DNA of 38,235 nucleotides, taken from positions 1-38,235 of the forward strand of contig CALCGX010000079.1 of NCBI GenBank assembly GCA_937901225.1, in the 5' to 3' direction. The stretch comes from an uncultured Bacteroidales bacterium. GTDB taxonomy: Bacteria; Bacteroidota; Bacteroidia; Bacteroidales; Paludibacteraceae. The notes under the pieces were generated by a model. That model was not told where the DNA came from and made no database searches. It worked only from the letters and a program-made list of their open reading frames with translations. Positions 24,401-32,822 of the stretch are shown here, piece after piece (the stretch's first letter is position 1; each line of letters begins with the position of its first letter). Made by a program: the position numbers and the translations under genes.

Positions 24401-27400
24401 ATGGAGAAGGGAAATATACCAAACTATACGTATACAACGAGGACGAAGCTGGTACACTACCTCAAAATGGCGTAGTAGCTTACAACATTGGTCAACAAGA
24501 TGGCAGCATCACTCGCCAATGGGCCACTGCTCCTAGCACTGTATATCCACTTCTTGGGTCAATCGGTGGAGACATTCCTACCAATGCTGTGCTATGGGAA
24601 ATATTTGAAACTGCCTACTGTACATACTATGGTGTCAATATCAACAAAGATAATTATTCCGTATCTACAGGCAACGTCACAAACTTCTTATACACTGGTA
24701 AAGCAAACCACGCTGTAGATGTCTCTGCATTAATGACAGATAACACATCTGAATTCAAATGGCTAGGTGACTATATCCAAACCATCAATGGTGCACCTAT
24801 TACACAAGAAGTCAATTGGCGCTTCAGCATTGCAGCTTTCTTTATGGCAGATGCAGGTAATCCTTCGTACAACGTGGATTTCACTACAGCAGGACAACCA
24901 TCTGCTTGGGGAGATGCATACCGTATCGCCCACCAAGCTAGTGCTAGTGAAGAGGGTAACCCTTGGGCAACAAGCCACGGCTTCTTCTGTTCACATGTAC
25001 GCGGAACTGGTGCTGACAACACCTATATGCCTGAATTGGTATTCTATGACAACAATGGAAACAAACAGCTAAGTTCCAACGAGGCACCTTATTCAGGTAT
25101 CATTGATGGCTCTAATGCAGCTGGTTTTGCAGTATCACCAGACGAGTCCATGCTTGTACTTAACGATGGTAGCCAAAACTTCCTTGTATTTGATATCGAA
25201 TGGGCAGGTGACAAACCTACTCTAACTATACGTTATAAATATCATCATGGAGTAGATCAGATTCGCCAAATGAACTGGGATTATGCAGGAAACCTTATTT
25301 GTTCAGGCAATGCAGGTATTCACATTTTTGCTCTTCCTACTGCTGACAACCAAACCATCGTACCTGCTCGTAAATCGCTGACTGTCACTTGTAAGAACGG
25401 TATTGGCATTAAGGTATCACAAGTCACTCTCAACCACTCCTCACTCCGTATGGGAGCTGGAGAAACTCAGACACTTACTGCCACCGTCACTCCAGATGAA
25501 GCCACCATAAAAACTGTCACATGGAAATCCATAAACACCAATATTGCCACCGTTACCAGCACGGGTATCGTGACTGCTGTGACCAAAGGCGAAACCGACA
25601 TTATTGTCACAACAGATGATGGAGGACACACCGACACATGTCATGTATCCGTTTACTCATACATGAGTGATGCCGAGGCACAACGTATTTGGGCATATGA
25701 CTTGCGTTTGACATCCAACCTTGACACCCACACCTTTAACTTCAAATCCGTAGCAGATGCTACAGATGGCTACTTGGTATTCTTAGATGAAGCGGGCATA
25801 GAGGTTGGCAGATATCAATTGGATCATGTGGTACGTGGAGCAAATACCATCACATTGACCGACCAAGACATCCCTACCCCAAATATCCGATTGAATTGGG
25901 GTGTAGAACTCCACGCTGATGCAATAAAAGAAACAGCTACGTTGGTAGAAATCACAGATCAATCTACAGGTAAATACAAATTCTACCTTCCTCAAGGAGT
26001 TGCAGTAGATAATAATCCTGAATCCAATTATTTTGGACAAATATACATAGCAGCAGCCACAAGTGGCGATAATGCTGATTCTAATCGCGAATCACAACAA
26101 CAAGCAGGATTATTCGTATTTGATCCTCATCTAAATGAATTAAATCCTACTAATAATGTGGGTATTATTCCTTCAAATGTCACATTCATTACAGAATATT
26201 CAAGCAGCGAACTAAATACTAAACGTCAACAGATGCACCGTATAGCGGTAGATCCTGTGACACATAAAGTAGCATTTGCTTACTATCTCAACTCAGCCAC
26301 TGGTGCCTATGCAATGGATCCTTCAAACTTGGCAGGCACAGCAACTAATTTAGTAGCTGGAGCGGGAGATATTACAAAAGTTAATTCACTATGCTTTGAT
26401 AAAGAAGGCGTATTATATGTAATGAATAACGCAAACTACGTGAACGACGCTGCTACTGGTAGGATTTATAAAATTAAAGATGGTATCGCAACACTATTCT
26501 CCCAAGCATATGGTTGGGCATCATTCGACAACGCTATCGTATCCGATGGACGTGGCGGATTATGGGTTGCACAATACAGAAGTAATTTTGATGGTTTCGC
26601 TGTCCTTTCTCATATCAATGGCAATGGAGAAGGAGATTTTTGTATCACAAGTACCAACAACAATACCCTCTTAGAGACATATACAAGCCGCAGTACCACC
26701 AATGCCTCTTATCGTGGACAAGTGGCTTATAACGAGCGAGAAGATATTTTGGCATTTGGTGGTGGTAGAATGGTGCAACTATTTAAAGTAACTTACAATG
26801 CAAATGGTGTACCAACACTCACGAAATTTGCTAAAACTGAACCATTAACTAGTGGCTACCAAACAAATATTGATGGCATTGCATTTGACTATGCAGGCGA
26901 CTTGTATGTAGCTTCAGCCTGGACAGAACAAATGTATAAATTCGCGGTTCCTACCGAAGACAATATATGCCTCGTACCTGCGCAAAAATCGCAAATAATT
27001 GATAAAAAACTCAACTTGCGTGATACTGAAGATAACTCTATCAAACTCAATGATGCAATCGACCAGACTACTAATGTACGCGTGTACCGTACATTGACAT
27101 CTGGCATGTACAACACCATTTGTTTGCCATTCGACTTGGCGACATTAGATGGTACACCTCTCGCAGGTGCTGAATTGCTTGAATTGAGTGATATAGAAGT
27201 AACAGAGACAGGAACCACCCAAGATATTCGCCTACAGTTTACTGAAGCTAATGAATTGACGGCTGGTATGCCTTATCTTATTCAACCTGCTAATGACATC
27301 ACACTGCCTCTAGAATTTAATAATGTAGTTATAACTGCTACAGAAGGTTCAACATCTGGTTCTGAAATTGTCACATTCAATGGTATATTATCTCCCAAAA

Positions 27401-27702
27401 CTTTTTATGAAGGAGATAAAAGTTCATTATTCTTGACAAGCAACAATATATTAGCATGGCCTAACGTAACCGCTAACATGAATGGTATGCGTGCTTATTT
27501 TCAATTGACCGAAGCAGAAGAATCACGGCCAATGCAAGTGAGTGCACGTATTTCAGTAGATAGAGGTTCAACCACTGAAGACATCATTGTATTACTACCT
27601 ACTGATTCACAGGAAACAGCAACTAAAATTATGCGTAATGGCATAATATACATCTTACGCAATGGGGAAATATATACCCTTCAAGGCACAAAATTGAAAT
27701 AG
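21478..27702 (+). CDS. Giant secreted N-acetylmuramoyl-L-alanine amidase with propeller cassettes
   Basis: This 2,074-residue protein has a signal peptide (to about residue 23). Then comes an Amidase_3 domain: zinc ligands His33 (NPGHG), Glu63 (FYESN) and His129 (SIHSNA), and catalytic Glu234 (FLSEGYFH). Such enzymes cut the amide between MurNAc and the stem peptide of peptidoglycan. A CarboxypepD-like domain follows at about 280-395 (PINGAKIVLRNSSGQ; NLAPGTYTISVHASGY). Then come propeller segments, two Ig-like modules (AYNLNVTQDGSNYIF near 750; AYDLRLTSNLDTHTF near 1405), a BIG2 Ig-like domain at about 1310-1396 and a further propeller. The C-terminal region shared with the upstream protein begins TLTSGMYNTICLPFDL and ends IMRNGIIYILRNGEIYTLQG. 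Surface location makes foreign peptidoglycan, or remodelling at the surface, the possible substrate; this is inference. Confidence 0.88.
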   Translation: MKVIKYLLAFIVMQVVVSAVSAANIRVYINPGHGSWGPNCRPQPTIPCPALSSGRPDTLGFYESNTNLWKALALEEKLLAAGGFDVKMSRRANGPYPYAGYEDKTYNKALSTVCAEAEAYNADYYISIHSNAGPIGNANGTSNFANYPVILYRGYTGSPKVTNSDKMAKASMARLYEIFYTKAKDPSAGGGPEFTTYYSPTNPDIVGDLSFYNTTSTYGYLGALKHAIPGFLSEGYFHTYSPARHRALNTDWCRQEGVRYYRGIMDYYGKSKESVGYIMGYVRSKTEKLTNDPLYLPHNVSNDVYLPINGAKIVLRNSSGQIVKTNCYPYVKRMLRDQLYYTTDNNYNGVFVFENLAPGTYTISVHASGYADYTGTLTVKADATTYTEVFMSIGLGTEPNVSDAVGGGGGNIVSENIEMEQNYINQSISNLLTGKTIRRAVYGNGIMYILAVDANKEPTLFAINTENHTLIAELPTNHCSVVSADGYKLSDIALTSDGVLIGCNMEHVTFTPANKWKLYQWTNNGGTWTGTEWIAHANNETAGNYYDAMVGSTFAYTGSSASGKLVTTAQNIADANKTIRFVLYTITNNAVSTVIRNQPAGVSIATYGDKLRFATSLLGSDRFVLSSSTHEAVEWQLVNETKATPTVVATSTFNTYDANYFTYSGSTLMATPKKDANGNNIGIALYNISSGINNASLIETSNTNLTASAPNYSMAAADVNEEIITLYLLNDNSLSKFTQAPEQPIVPRICAYNLNVTQDGSNYIFTFDANSVARGANIIFYDQATGDEVGNIELGKIQEGNNSFTIAAKDLPGIHDQVLTWALDMNGYSISEVALIKEDKSLIATGTSRLFNAVNTNPESEKFGHIYIMHRAGGSNSGLTANSGIWELNYELTKQHATPYRGGQTFGNPTRIGIDQEGYLYISDWSDGHSGIWIANTANLTQNFTNFFAGNRENSGAINNGGIYTGSSTPGCYVYGEGKYTKLYVYNEDEAGTLPQNGVVAYNIGQQDGSITRQWATAPSTVYPLLGSIGGDIPTNAVLWEIFETAYCTYYGVNINKDNYSVSTGNVTNFLYTGKANHAVDVSALMTDNTSEFKWLGDYIQTINGAPITQEVNWRFSIAAFFMADAGNPSYNVDFTTAGQPSAWGDAYRIAHQASASEEGNPWATSHGFFCSHVRGTGADNTYMPELVFYDNNGNKQLSSNEAPYSGIIDGSNAAGFAVSPDESMLVLNDGSQNFLVFDIEWAGDKPTLTIRYKYHHGVDQIRQMNWDYAGNLICSGNAGIHIFALPTADNQTIVPARKSLTVTCKNGIGIKVSQVTLNHSSLRMGAGETQTLTATVTPDEATIKTVTWKSINTNIATVTSTGIVTAVTKGETDIIVTTDDGGHTDTCHVSVYSYMSDAEAQRIWAYDLRLTSNLDTHTFNFKSVADATDGYLVFLDEAGIEVGRYQLDHVVRGANTITLTDQDIPTPNIRLNWGVELHADAIKETATLVEITDQSTGKYKFYLPQGVAVDNNPESNYFGQIYIAAATSGDNADSNRESQQQAGLFVFDPHLNELNPTNNVGIIPSNVTFITEYSSSELNTKRQQMHRIAVDPVTHKVAFAYYLNSATGAYAMDPSNLAGTATNLVAGAGDITKVNSLCFDKEGVLYVMNNANYVNDAATGRIYKIKDGIATLFSQAYGWASFDNAIVSDGRGGLWVAQYRSNFDGFAVLSHINGNGEGDFCITSTNNNTLLETYTSRSTTNASYRGQVAYNEREDILAFGGGRMVQLFKVTYNANGVPTLTKFAKTEPLTSGYQTNIDGIAFDYAGDLYVASAWTEQMYKFAVPTEDNICLVPAQKSQIIDKKLNLRDTEDNSIKLNDAIDQTTNVRVYRTLTSGMYNTICLPFDLATLDGTPLAGAELLELSDIEVTETGTTQDIRLQFTEANELTAGMPYLIQPANDITLPLEFNNVVITATEGSTSGSEIVTFNGILSPKTFYEGDKSSLFLTSNNILAWPNVTANMNGMRAYFQLTEAEESRPMQVSARISVDRGSTTEDIIVLLPTDSQETATKIMRNGIIYILRNGEIYTLQGTKLK

Positions 27703-27715
27703 GAACGCAATAGGT

Positions 27716-27747
27716 ATTGCATAATTCAAGAAAAAGTTGTACTTTTG
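27716..27747 (+). promoter_or_regulatory. Promoter of recN-rarA
   Basis: ATTG at 27716-27719 and TACTTTTG at 27740-27747 are separated by 20 nt. Transcription near 27753 leaves about 15 nt before the recN ATG at 27768, which rules out starting recN at the earlier in-frame ATG at 27717. A palindrome GCAATA-GG-TATTGC (27707-27720) overlaps the -33 region. Confidence 0.7.
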
Positions 27748-27767
27748 CAAATTATTTTGTAAAAGAC

Positions 27768-29291
27768 ATGCTTACTCATCTTCACATACGTAACTATGCA
27801 CTAATATCTCACTTGGATATTGCTTTCCATGAGGGGTTCTCTGTCATGACAGGTGAGACGGGTGCTGGTAAGAGTATCATTCTCGGCGCACTCAACCTTG
27901 TGATGGGTGCACGTGCTGATATCAAAAGCATCACAGAAGGTGAAGAACGATGCGTGATAGAAGCCACTTTTGGCGAAGATCTTATTATCCGTCGTGAATT
28001 GAGTGCCAATGGGCGTTCGCGTTCGTTTGTAAACGATGAAATCGTCACTCAAGCCGAGCTCAAAGCGCTCGCTCGTCAGCTGATAGATATCCACTCGCAG
28101 CACGAGAGCCTAATGATAGGCGACGATCTCTTTCAAATACAAGTGGTAGATGCTATCGCAGGCAATACAGCCGAGCGCGAAGCATATAGCCATGCCTATA
28201 TCTCCTACCAAGAAGCAATAGCTGCTCTACGTGAGGCACAAGCCCTTGCTAAAAAGGCGCAAGCTGATGCCGACTACCTGCAATGGCAGCACACTCAACT
28301 CGTAGAAACACAATTGGTTGCAGGGGAAATAGAAGAATTGGAAGAAGAAGAGTATCGCTTATCACATGCTGAAGAGATACAAACCGCGTTAGCACAAGCC
28401 TTACAGCAATTAGATAGTGACCATGGCGCACTCTCTCTGATCCACTCCACCCGACTATCCGATGCGGATTCTGCACTTGCCGAACGCATTGATAGTGTGG
28501 AGATCGAACTCAAAGATATTGTATCCGATATACAACGTCTATACGATCGTACAGAACGCGACCCAATGCGTTTGGAGCAAGTGCAAGAGCGTATCAGTAT
28601 GCTTCAAACATTGATGAAGAAACATCGTGTACAGACGGTAGATGAACTGATTACGCTGCGCGATGAACTCGCCACACAAGTTCAACGGATAGAAAATATC
28701 GACGAAGATCTTGCTCGTCTGCAAGCAGAGGTGGATACAGCGCACAGTGCATTGTCCATCGCAGCAGAAGCACTCACGGCATCTCGTCTCGAGCCTTGCC
28801 ACTTGATAGCCTCTCGCCTCGTTGAAGATATGGTTCGTTTGGGTGTACCACACGCAAAAGTAGCTGTAGATATTCAGCCTACTAATGACTTCTCCGAGAC
28901 AGGAAAAGACAATGTACAATTTCTCTTTGCTGCCAACCTCAACCAGTCACTTCGCCGTGTCGCGGAAGTGGCATCTGGCGGTGAGATTAGTAGATTGATG
29001 CTTTGTATTAAAGCACTTATTGCAAGCAGCAATGGGCTACCAACGATAATCTTCGACGAAATTGATACGGGTGTCAGTGGCGCTATCGCCAGTCAAATGG
29101 GAGAGATTATGCGCCAAATGGCTCAATCAAGGCAAATTATCACCATTACCCACTTACCTCAAGTAGCAGCTCGATGCGAGCAACATTATTTGGTATATAA
29201 AGAAGATACCGATGTTCGCACCGAGACACATATCCGCCAACTTTCCGCTCAAGAACACGATATGGAAATTGAGAAAATGCGTAGCTTATAA
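27768..29291 (+). CDS. recN: DNA repair protein RecN
   Basis: This 507-residue SMC-like ATPase acts in double-strand break repair. Starting at MLTHLHIRNYALI, it has Walker A GETGAGKS near residue 31, a long alpha-helical coiled-coil middle with many Ala/Gln/Glu, the signature ASGGEISRLMLCIKAL, and Walker B TIIFDEIDTGVSG. The D-loop and switch regions follow (ITITHLPQVAARCEQHYLV). The family is usually about 550 residues. Here the coiled coil is somewhat compact, and the C-terminus ends at LSAQEHDMEIEKMRSL, short of the usual last 30 or so residues. No continuation is visible in other frames, so a frameshift is not evident. rarA begins 27 bp downstream. Confidence 0.93.
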   Translation: MLTHLHIRNYALISHLDIAFHEGFSVMTGETGAGKSIILGALNLVMGARADIKSITEGEERCVIEATFGEDLIIRRELSANGRSRSFVNDEIVTQAELKALARQLIDIHSQHESLMIGDDLFQIQVVDAIAGNTAEREAYSHAYISYQEAIAALREAQALAKKAQADADYLQWQHTQLVETQLVAGEIEELEEEEYRLSHAEEIQTALAQALQQLDSDHGALSLIHSTRLSDADSALAERIDSVEIELKDIVSDIQRLYDRTERDPMRLEQVQERISMLQTLMKKHRVQTVDELITLRDELATQVQRIENIDEDLARLQAEVDTAHSALSIAAEALTASRLEPCHLIASRLVEDMVRLGVPHAKVAVDIQPTNDFSETGKDNVQFLFAANLNQSLRRVAEVASGGEISRLMLCIKALIASSNGLPTIIFDEIDTGVSGAIASQMGEIMRQMAQSRQIITITHLPQVAARCEQHYLVYKEDTDVRTETHIRQLSAQEHDMEIEKMRSL

Positions 29292-29318
29292 GTATTACTT
29301 TCTAAACACAAAACACGC

Positions 29319-30602
29319 ATGCTACCACTTGCAGAACGTTTGCGTCCAAGAACGCTTAATGAATATATCGGTCAGAAGCACCTTGTAGGCGAAGGAGCTA
29401 TTCTTCGTCAGATGATTGAAAACGGCAATCTGTCGTCGTTCATATTATGGGGTCCTCCTGGTGTGGGAAAAACCACTTTAGCACGCATCATTGCACACGA
29501 GTTGGAGCGCCCCTTCTACACCTTATCCGCCGTTACTAGTGGAGTGAAAGAAGTGCGCGAAGTGATTGACAAAGCGAAACGCTACGCTGCAATGAATAGC
29601 GGGTTGTTTGGGAGTCGGGAGTCAGGAATCGGGCATCGAGAGTCTGGAGTCAAGCGAGCGATATTATTTATCGATGAGATTCACCGATTCTCCAAGTCGC
29701 AACAAGATAGTCTATTAGGTGCTGTAGAAGATGGTACAATCACACTCATTGGTGCTACCACCGAAAATCCATCTTTTGAAGTGATTACTCCGTTGCTCAG
29801 CAGATGCCAAGTATATGTTCTTAAATCTTTAGACAAAGAGGATTTGCTCGAATTGCTCAATCGGGCACTCAATGAAGATGAATATATCCGCAATTTGAAT
29901 ATCGAGGTAAAACAAACTGAAAGTATCCTTCGCTATTCAGGAGGTGATGCACGTAAACTGCTCAATATCATCGAACTAATCACCAATTCTGGTGTTAAAA
30001 TAATCGATAACGAAACTGTCACCAAACAACTGCAACAGAATCCTGTAGCATACGATAAGGATGGCGAACTGCATTATGATATTATCTCCGCTTTCATCAA
30101 GTCTATCCGAGGTAGCGACCCAGATGCAGCATTATACTGGTTGGCACGTATGGTAGCAGCTGGCGAAGACCCCAAATTTATAGCTCGCCGATTAGTCATC
30201 TCAGCAAGCGAAGATATTGGTTTGGCTAATCCGAATGCCATGTTGGTGGCAAATGCTTGCTTCGACACCTTACAGAAGATTGGTTGGCCAGAGGGACGTA
30301 TTCCTTTGGCGATGGCAACAGTATATCTCGCCACCTCCCAAAAGTCTAATTCTGCTTATCTAGCTATCAATCAAGCATTAGAGTTGGTCGAAAAAACTGG
30401 CAATCTGCCAGTACCATTGCACCTGCGCAATGCACCAACCAAACTCATGGATGAATTGGGGTATGGCGAAGGATATCAATACGCACATGATTTCCCTAAC
30501 CATTTTGCCCTCCAAGGCACACAACTTTGGCACGCACAAGGTAGTCCGCAAGAGCAGAAGATGGCTGACTGGATGAAATATCTCTGGGAAGATAAAAAAT
30601 AA
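29319..30602 (+). CDS. rarA: Replication-associated recombination protein A (RarA/MgsA), AAA ATPase
   Basis: The 427-residue clamp-loader-like AAA ATPase acts at stalled replication forks. It has the family N-terminus PLAERLRPRTLNEYIGQKHL, Walker A GPPGVGKT at 45-52, AVTSGVKEVREVI, Walker B ILFIDE at 115-120 with HRFSKSQQD, sensor 1 GATTENPSFE, and the C-terminal tetramerisation region (DPDAALYWLARMVAAGEDPKF; RRLVISASEDIGLANP). Residues 98-111, just before Walker B, are encoded by a 42-bp 7-bp repeat array, an insertion in a spot that is short in other RarA proteins. It is cotranscribed with recN. A hairpin terminator begins at the stop codon. Confidence 0.95.
   Translation: MLPLAERLRPRTLNEYIGQKHLVGEGAILRQMIENGNLSSFILWGPPGVGKTTLARIIAHELERPFYTLSAVTSGVKEVREVIDKAKRYAAMNSGLFGSRESGIGHRESGVKRAILFIDEIHRFSKSQQDSLLGAVEDGTITLIGATTENPSFEVITPLLSRCQVYVLKSLDKEDLLELLNRALNEDEYIRNLNIEVKQTESILRYSGGDARKLLNIIELITNSGVKIIDNETVTKQLQQNPVAYDKDGELHYDIISAFIKSIRGSDPDAALYWLARMVAAGEDPKFIARRLVISASEDIGLANPNAMLVANACFDTLQKIGWPEGRIPLAMATVYLATSQKSNSAYLAINQALELVEKTGNLPVPLHLRNAPTKLMDELGYGEGYQYAHDFPNHFALQGTQLWHAQGSPQEQKMADWMKYLWEDKK
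29610..29651. repeat. 7-bp tandem repeat inside rarA
   Basis: Six heptamers (GGGAGTC, GGGAGTC, AGGAATC, GGGCATC, GAGAGTC, TGGAGTC) make exactly 42 bp and encode GSRESGIGHRESGV. Being a multiple of both 7 and 3, the array leaves the frame intact. Confidence 0.94.
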
Positions 30603-30622
30603 GGTATGCAACCGCATACCTT
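30601..30622. terminator. Bidirectional intrinsic terminator between rarA and the SDR gene
   Basis: AAGGTATGC (30601-30609) and GCATACCTT (30614-30622) form a perfect 9-bp stem with loop AACC. It is followed by ATTTTATT on the plus strand and by ATTTTTTATC on the minus strand. It therefore suits both convergent genes. Confidence 0.9.
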
Positions 30623-30638
30623 ATTTTATTAATCTATC

Positions 30639-31466
30639 CTATTTCTGGAATCTGCCGACTAACTTGATTGCGAGGAACACCAACCAATCTGGCGTGTGCT
30701 TGAGCAACGGTGTGCAGAGGTGATTGATCACACCTGGCATATCCGCTTTCTTGCCACGGAACATCTTCTTCAAAGCACGCTTCACCAGTTTCTCTGGTGG
30801 AATAGCCACGGTCAAGTTAACTGCCAAACGGCGCAAATTAGGCGCCAAGCCAAAGAGTTCGGTATCTACTGCTCCAGGAGTCATCACGGTGATATTCACG
30901 CCTTTAGGTTTGAACTCATACCAGAGTGACTTGGAGAAATTATAGATAAACGCCTTGGTAGCATTGTAGGTCTGAATACCCGGCATAGCCATCCATGCAG
31001 ACATGGAGGACATATTGAGAATATAGCCTTTTCGGCGTGGTTTGCGACAGAGTTTCTGCGCTTGTTCTTCTTCGGTGAGTTGGCGGTTGATCATCTCCTC
31101 ACCAAATAGACGAGTGAGTTTAGCAACCGTAATCATATGCAAGTTGAGCATGAGTTCAATGCGCTTCATGCTGGTCTCGCAGTAAGGATTGAAGAAGAAC
31201 ACACCCGCGTTGTTGATAAGGATATCCACCACGAGGTGGTTGTCCTTGCAGTATTGGAGCAATTGCTCCGCTGCATCTTGCTTGGAGAGGTCAGCATAGA
31301 GAGCAATAGTCTTTACGCCATATTGAGCTGCGAGGTCAGCAGCCACTTTCTTTTGTTCCTCCTCTTGGTTGCTAACCAACAGAAGATCCGTATGATAATC
31401 GCGCGCTAGTTGGGTGGCATATTGAAGGCCAATACCCGATGATGCGCCAGTTACGAGTGCAAGCAT
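30639..31466 (-). CDS. Short-chain dehydrogenase/reductase (candidate 3-hydroxysteroid dehydrogenase)
   Basis: This 275-residue classical SDR has the cofactor motif TGASSGIG at 6-13, NNAG at 85-88, the catalytic serine region NMSSMS at about 151-156, and YNATK with Tyr167 and Lys171. The C-terminal extension (LVFLAIKLVGRFQ) is hydrophobic and may associate with the membrane, as in 17-beta-HSD12-like ketoreductases. It is the last gene of a three-gene minus-strand unit with an OYE-like reductase and a 5-alpha-reductase-like protein. In gut Bacteroidota such a trio has been linked to conversion of 3-oxo-delta-4 steroids and bile acids, where the SDR reduces the 3-oxo group. That role is inferred from context; the substrate cannot be read from this sequence. 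Confidence 0.88.
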   Translation of the reverse strand: MLALVTGASSGIGLQYATQLARDYHTDLLLVSNQEEEQKKVAADLAAQYGVKTIALYADLSKQDAAEQLLQYCKDNHLVVDILINNAGVFFFNPYCETSMKRIELMLNLHMITVAKLTRLFGEEMINRQLTEEEQAQKLCRKPRRKGYILNMSSMSAWMAMPGIQTYNATKAFIYNFSKSLWYEFKPKGVNITVMTPGAVDTELFGLAPNLRRLAVNLTVAIPPEKLVKRALKKMFRGKKADMPGVINHLCTPLLKHTPDWLVFLAIKLVGRFQK

Positions 31467-31470
31467 TCTA

Positions 31471-31498
31471 GTTTAGTGTTTAGAGTTTAGTGTTTAGA
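31471..31498. repeat. 7-bp tandem repeat between SDR and reductase genes
   Basis: Four heptamers (GTTTAGT, GTTTAGA, GTTTAGT, GTTTAGA) fill the 20-bp gap and supply the last codons and the stop of the upstream reductase gene. The word is the same as the flanks of the palindromic elements in iorA. Confidence 0.92.
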
Positions 31499-32734
31499 GG
31501 AGGGATACCACATTTGTTCGTACTTGAGTGCTTCCTTCTTGAGATACTTAGGGATATCCTTGTCGCACTCGTGGCACTTCATATCGAGGGTGTACATACG
31601 CGCTACGCAGTAGTTAGAGCGTTTGCACTCAGAGTGATATTGCTCCTCTTTCATCTTGTTCACAAAATCGGTATCGCGTACGAGAGCGTGTCCAATCTGC
31701 ACAAAATCAAAGCCTTCAGCGAGAGCAGTCTCTGCATTCTCGCGACCCATGACACCACCAACATAGATAAGTGGCATCTTCAATGCCTTACGGAACTGTT
31801 TCGCTGTATCGAGGAAGAAGAGTTCTTTGAAAGGTACAGTAGGAATCATCAAGTGACCCACGAAGCGCAATGCGAGGCGTAACCACCAGAATGACCATGG
31901 ATTCATGTAGTGAGCCAAGGTCTTGATTGGCATAGCACCACCCATCACGGTGAAAGGTGCTTTGCTCACGAAACCAGCAGTAAGAACAAGTGCGTGAACA
32001 CCATGTTTCTCAATCTCTTGCGCGATGCGGATGCACTCTTCTACTTTGAGACCAGATTTGAATCCGTCGTACATATTGGTCTTCACCACCACCGCCATAT
32101 CATCGCCTGCGTGCTCCATGACCTCAGCCATGACCTCGTTCATGAAACGCATACGGTTTTCGAGCGAACCTCCGTACTCATCGCGACGGCGGTTGGTATA
32201 TGGAGAGAGGAATTGCGAAATCAAATAGCCATGACCCGCGTGAATCTCAACGCAGTCAAAGCCACACTCGCGGCAGAAGTCCACAGCGTGACCAAATGCC
32301 TTTACTATCTCCTTTATCTCCTCTTTCTTAAGCGCACGGTGGAGGGTTGGCGAATAGAGGTTGAATCCTGTACTTGCACCTACAGGAAGACAGTTGCAAG
32401 TATAGAAGTGGGTCATGTTACCGCAGTGACCAAGCTGAATGCTAGCTTTCGCACCTTCGGCATGGATGCCATCGGTGAGCTTCTTCAAGTCCTCTTTTAT
32501 CTCGTCGTGGATATAGAGTTGACCATCAAAGGACACACCTGAACGAGTCACAGAACAGTATGCCACAGTAGTCATCGCAGCACCACCACGAGCAACAGCG
32601 GTATGATAATTATAAAGATCTTGACTAGGTTTGTTACCGTATGCCATGTTCTCAAACGCGGCACTACGGATAGCGCGGTTGCGCAAAGTGATAGGACCAA
32701 GCTTATGCTCAGTAAAAAGGAGGTTATTATTCAT
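31487..32734 (-). CDS. NADH:flavin oxidoreductase, old yellow enzyme family (candidate steroid ene-reductase)
   Basis: This 415-residue protein is a flavin TIM barrel of the 2,4-dienoyl-CoA reductase/BaiCD type. LGPITLRNRAIRSAAFE is at the N-terminus, IQLGHCG near 99, HAGHGYLISQFLSPYTNRRRDEYGG from 165, then VKTNMYDG and YVGGVMGRENAETALAEGFDFVQIGHALV. Four cysteines at about 370, 376, 387 and 390 sit where the iron-sulfur or zinc cysteines of this class occur, with altered spacing (C-x5-C-x10-C-x2-C). The C-terminal FAD/NAD domain of full-length dienoyl-CoA reductases is absent. The family reduces activated C=C bonds; next to a 5-alpha-reductase-like gene, a 5-beta-reductase or other steroid ene-reductase role is plausible. 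The last codons come from a 7-bp repeat. Confidence 0.9.
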   Translation of the reverse strand: MNNNLLFTEHKLGPITLRNRAIRSAAFENMAYGNKPSQDLYNYHTAVARGGAAMTTVAYCSVTRSGVSFDGQLYIHDEIKEDLKKLTDGIHAEGAKASIQLGHCGNMTHFYTCNCLPVGASTGFNLYSPTLHRALKKEEIKEIVKAFGHAVDFCRECGFDCVEIHAGHGYLISQFLSPYTNRRRDEYGGSLENRMRFMNEVMAEVMEHAGDDMAVVVKTNMYDGFKSGLKVEECIRIAQEIEKHGVHALVLTAGFVSKAPFTVMGGAMPIKTLAHYMNPWSFWWLRLALRFVGHLMIPTVPFKELFFLDTAKQFRKALKMPLIYVGGVMGRENAETALAEGFDFVQIGHALVRDTDFVNKMKEEQYHSECKRSNYCVARMYTLDMKCHECDKDIPKYLKKEALKYEQMWYPSSKH

Positions 32735-32756
32735 TGTCTAAAAAATATTCAATATC

Positions 32757-32822
32757 ATCTAACAGCGTAGCGGTCTAACAGCCGAAGGCGATCCGACATC
32801 TGACAGCGTAGCGGTCTAATAG
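32757..32822. repeat. Word-and-hairpin repeat element between reductase genes
   Basis: Two copies of a 16-bp word (TCTAACAGCGTAGCGG and TCTGACAGCGTAGCGG) flank a middle with GCCGAAGGC, ending in TCTAATAG. It overlaps the 3-prime end of the 5-alpha-reductase-like gene, whose stop codon is at 32816. Confidence 0.8.

Noticed and set aside
27717..27767. Upstream extension of recN
   Set aside because: The -7 promoter box lies inside it and family members start at the equivalent of MLTHLHIRNYAL.
31910..32542. 210-codon plus-strand open frame opposite the OYE-like reductase
   Set aside because: Shadow frame; no domain signature.
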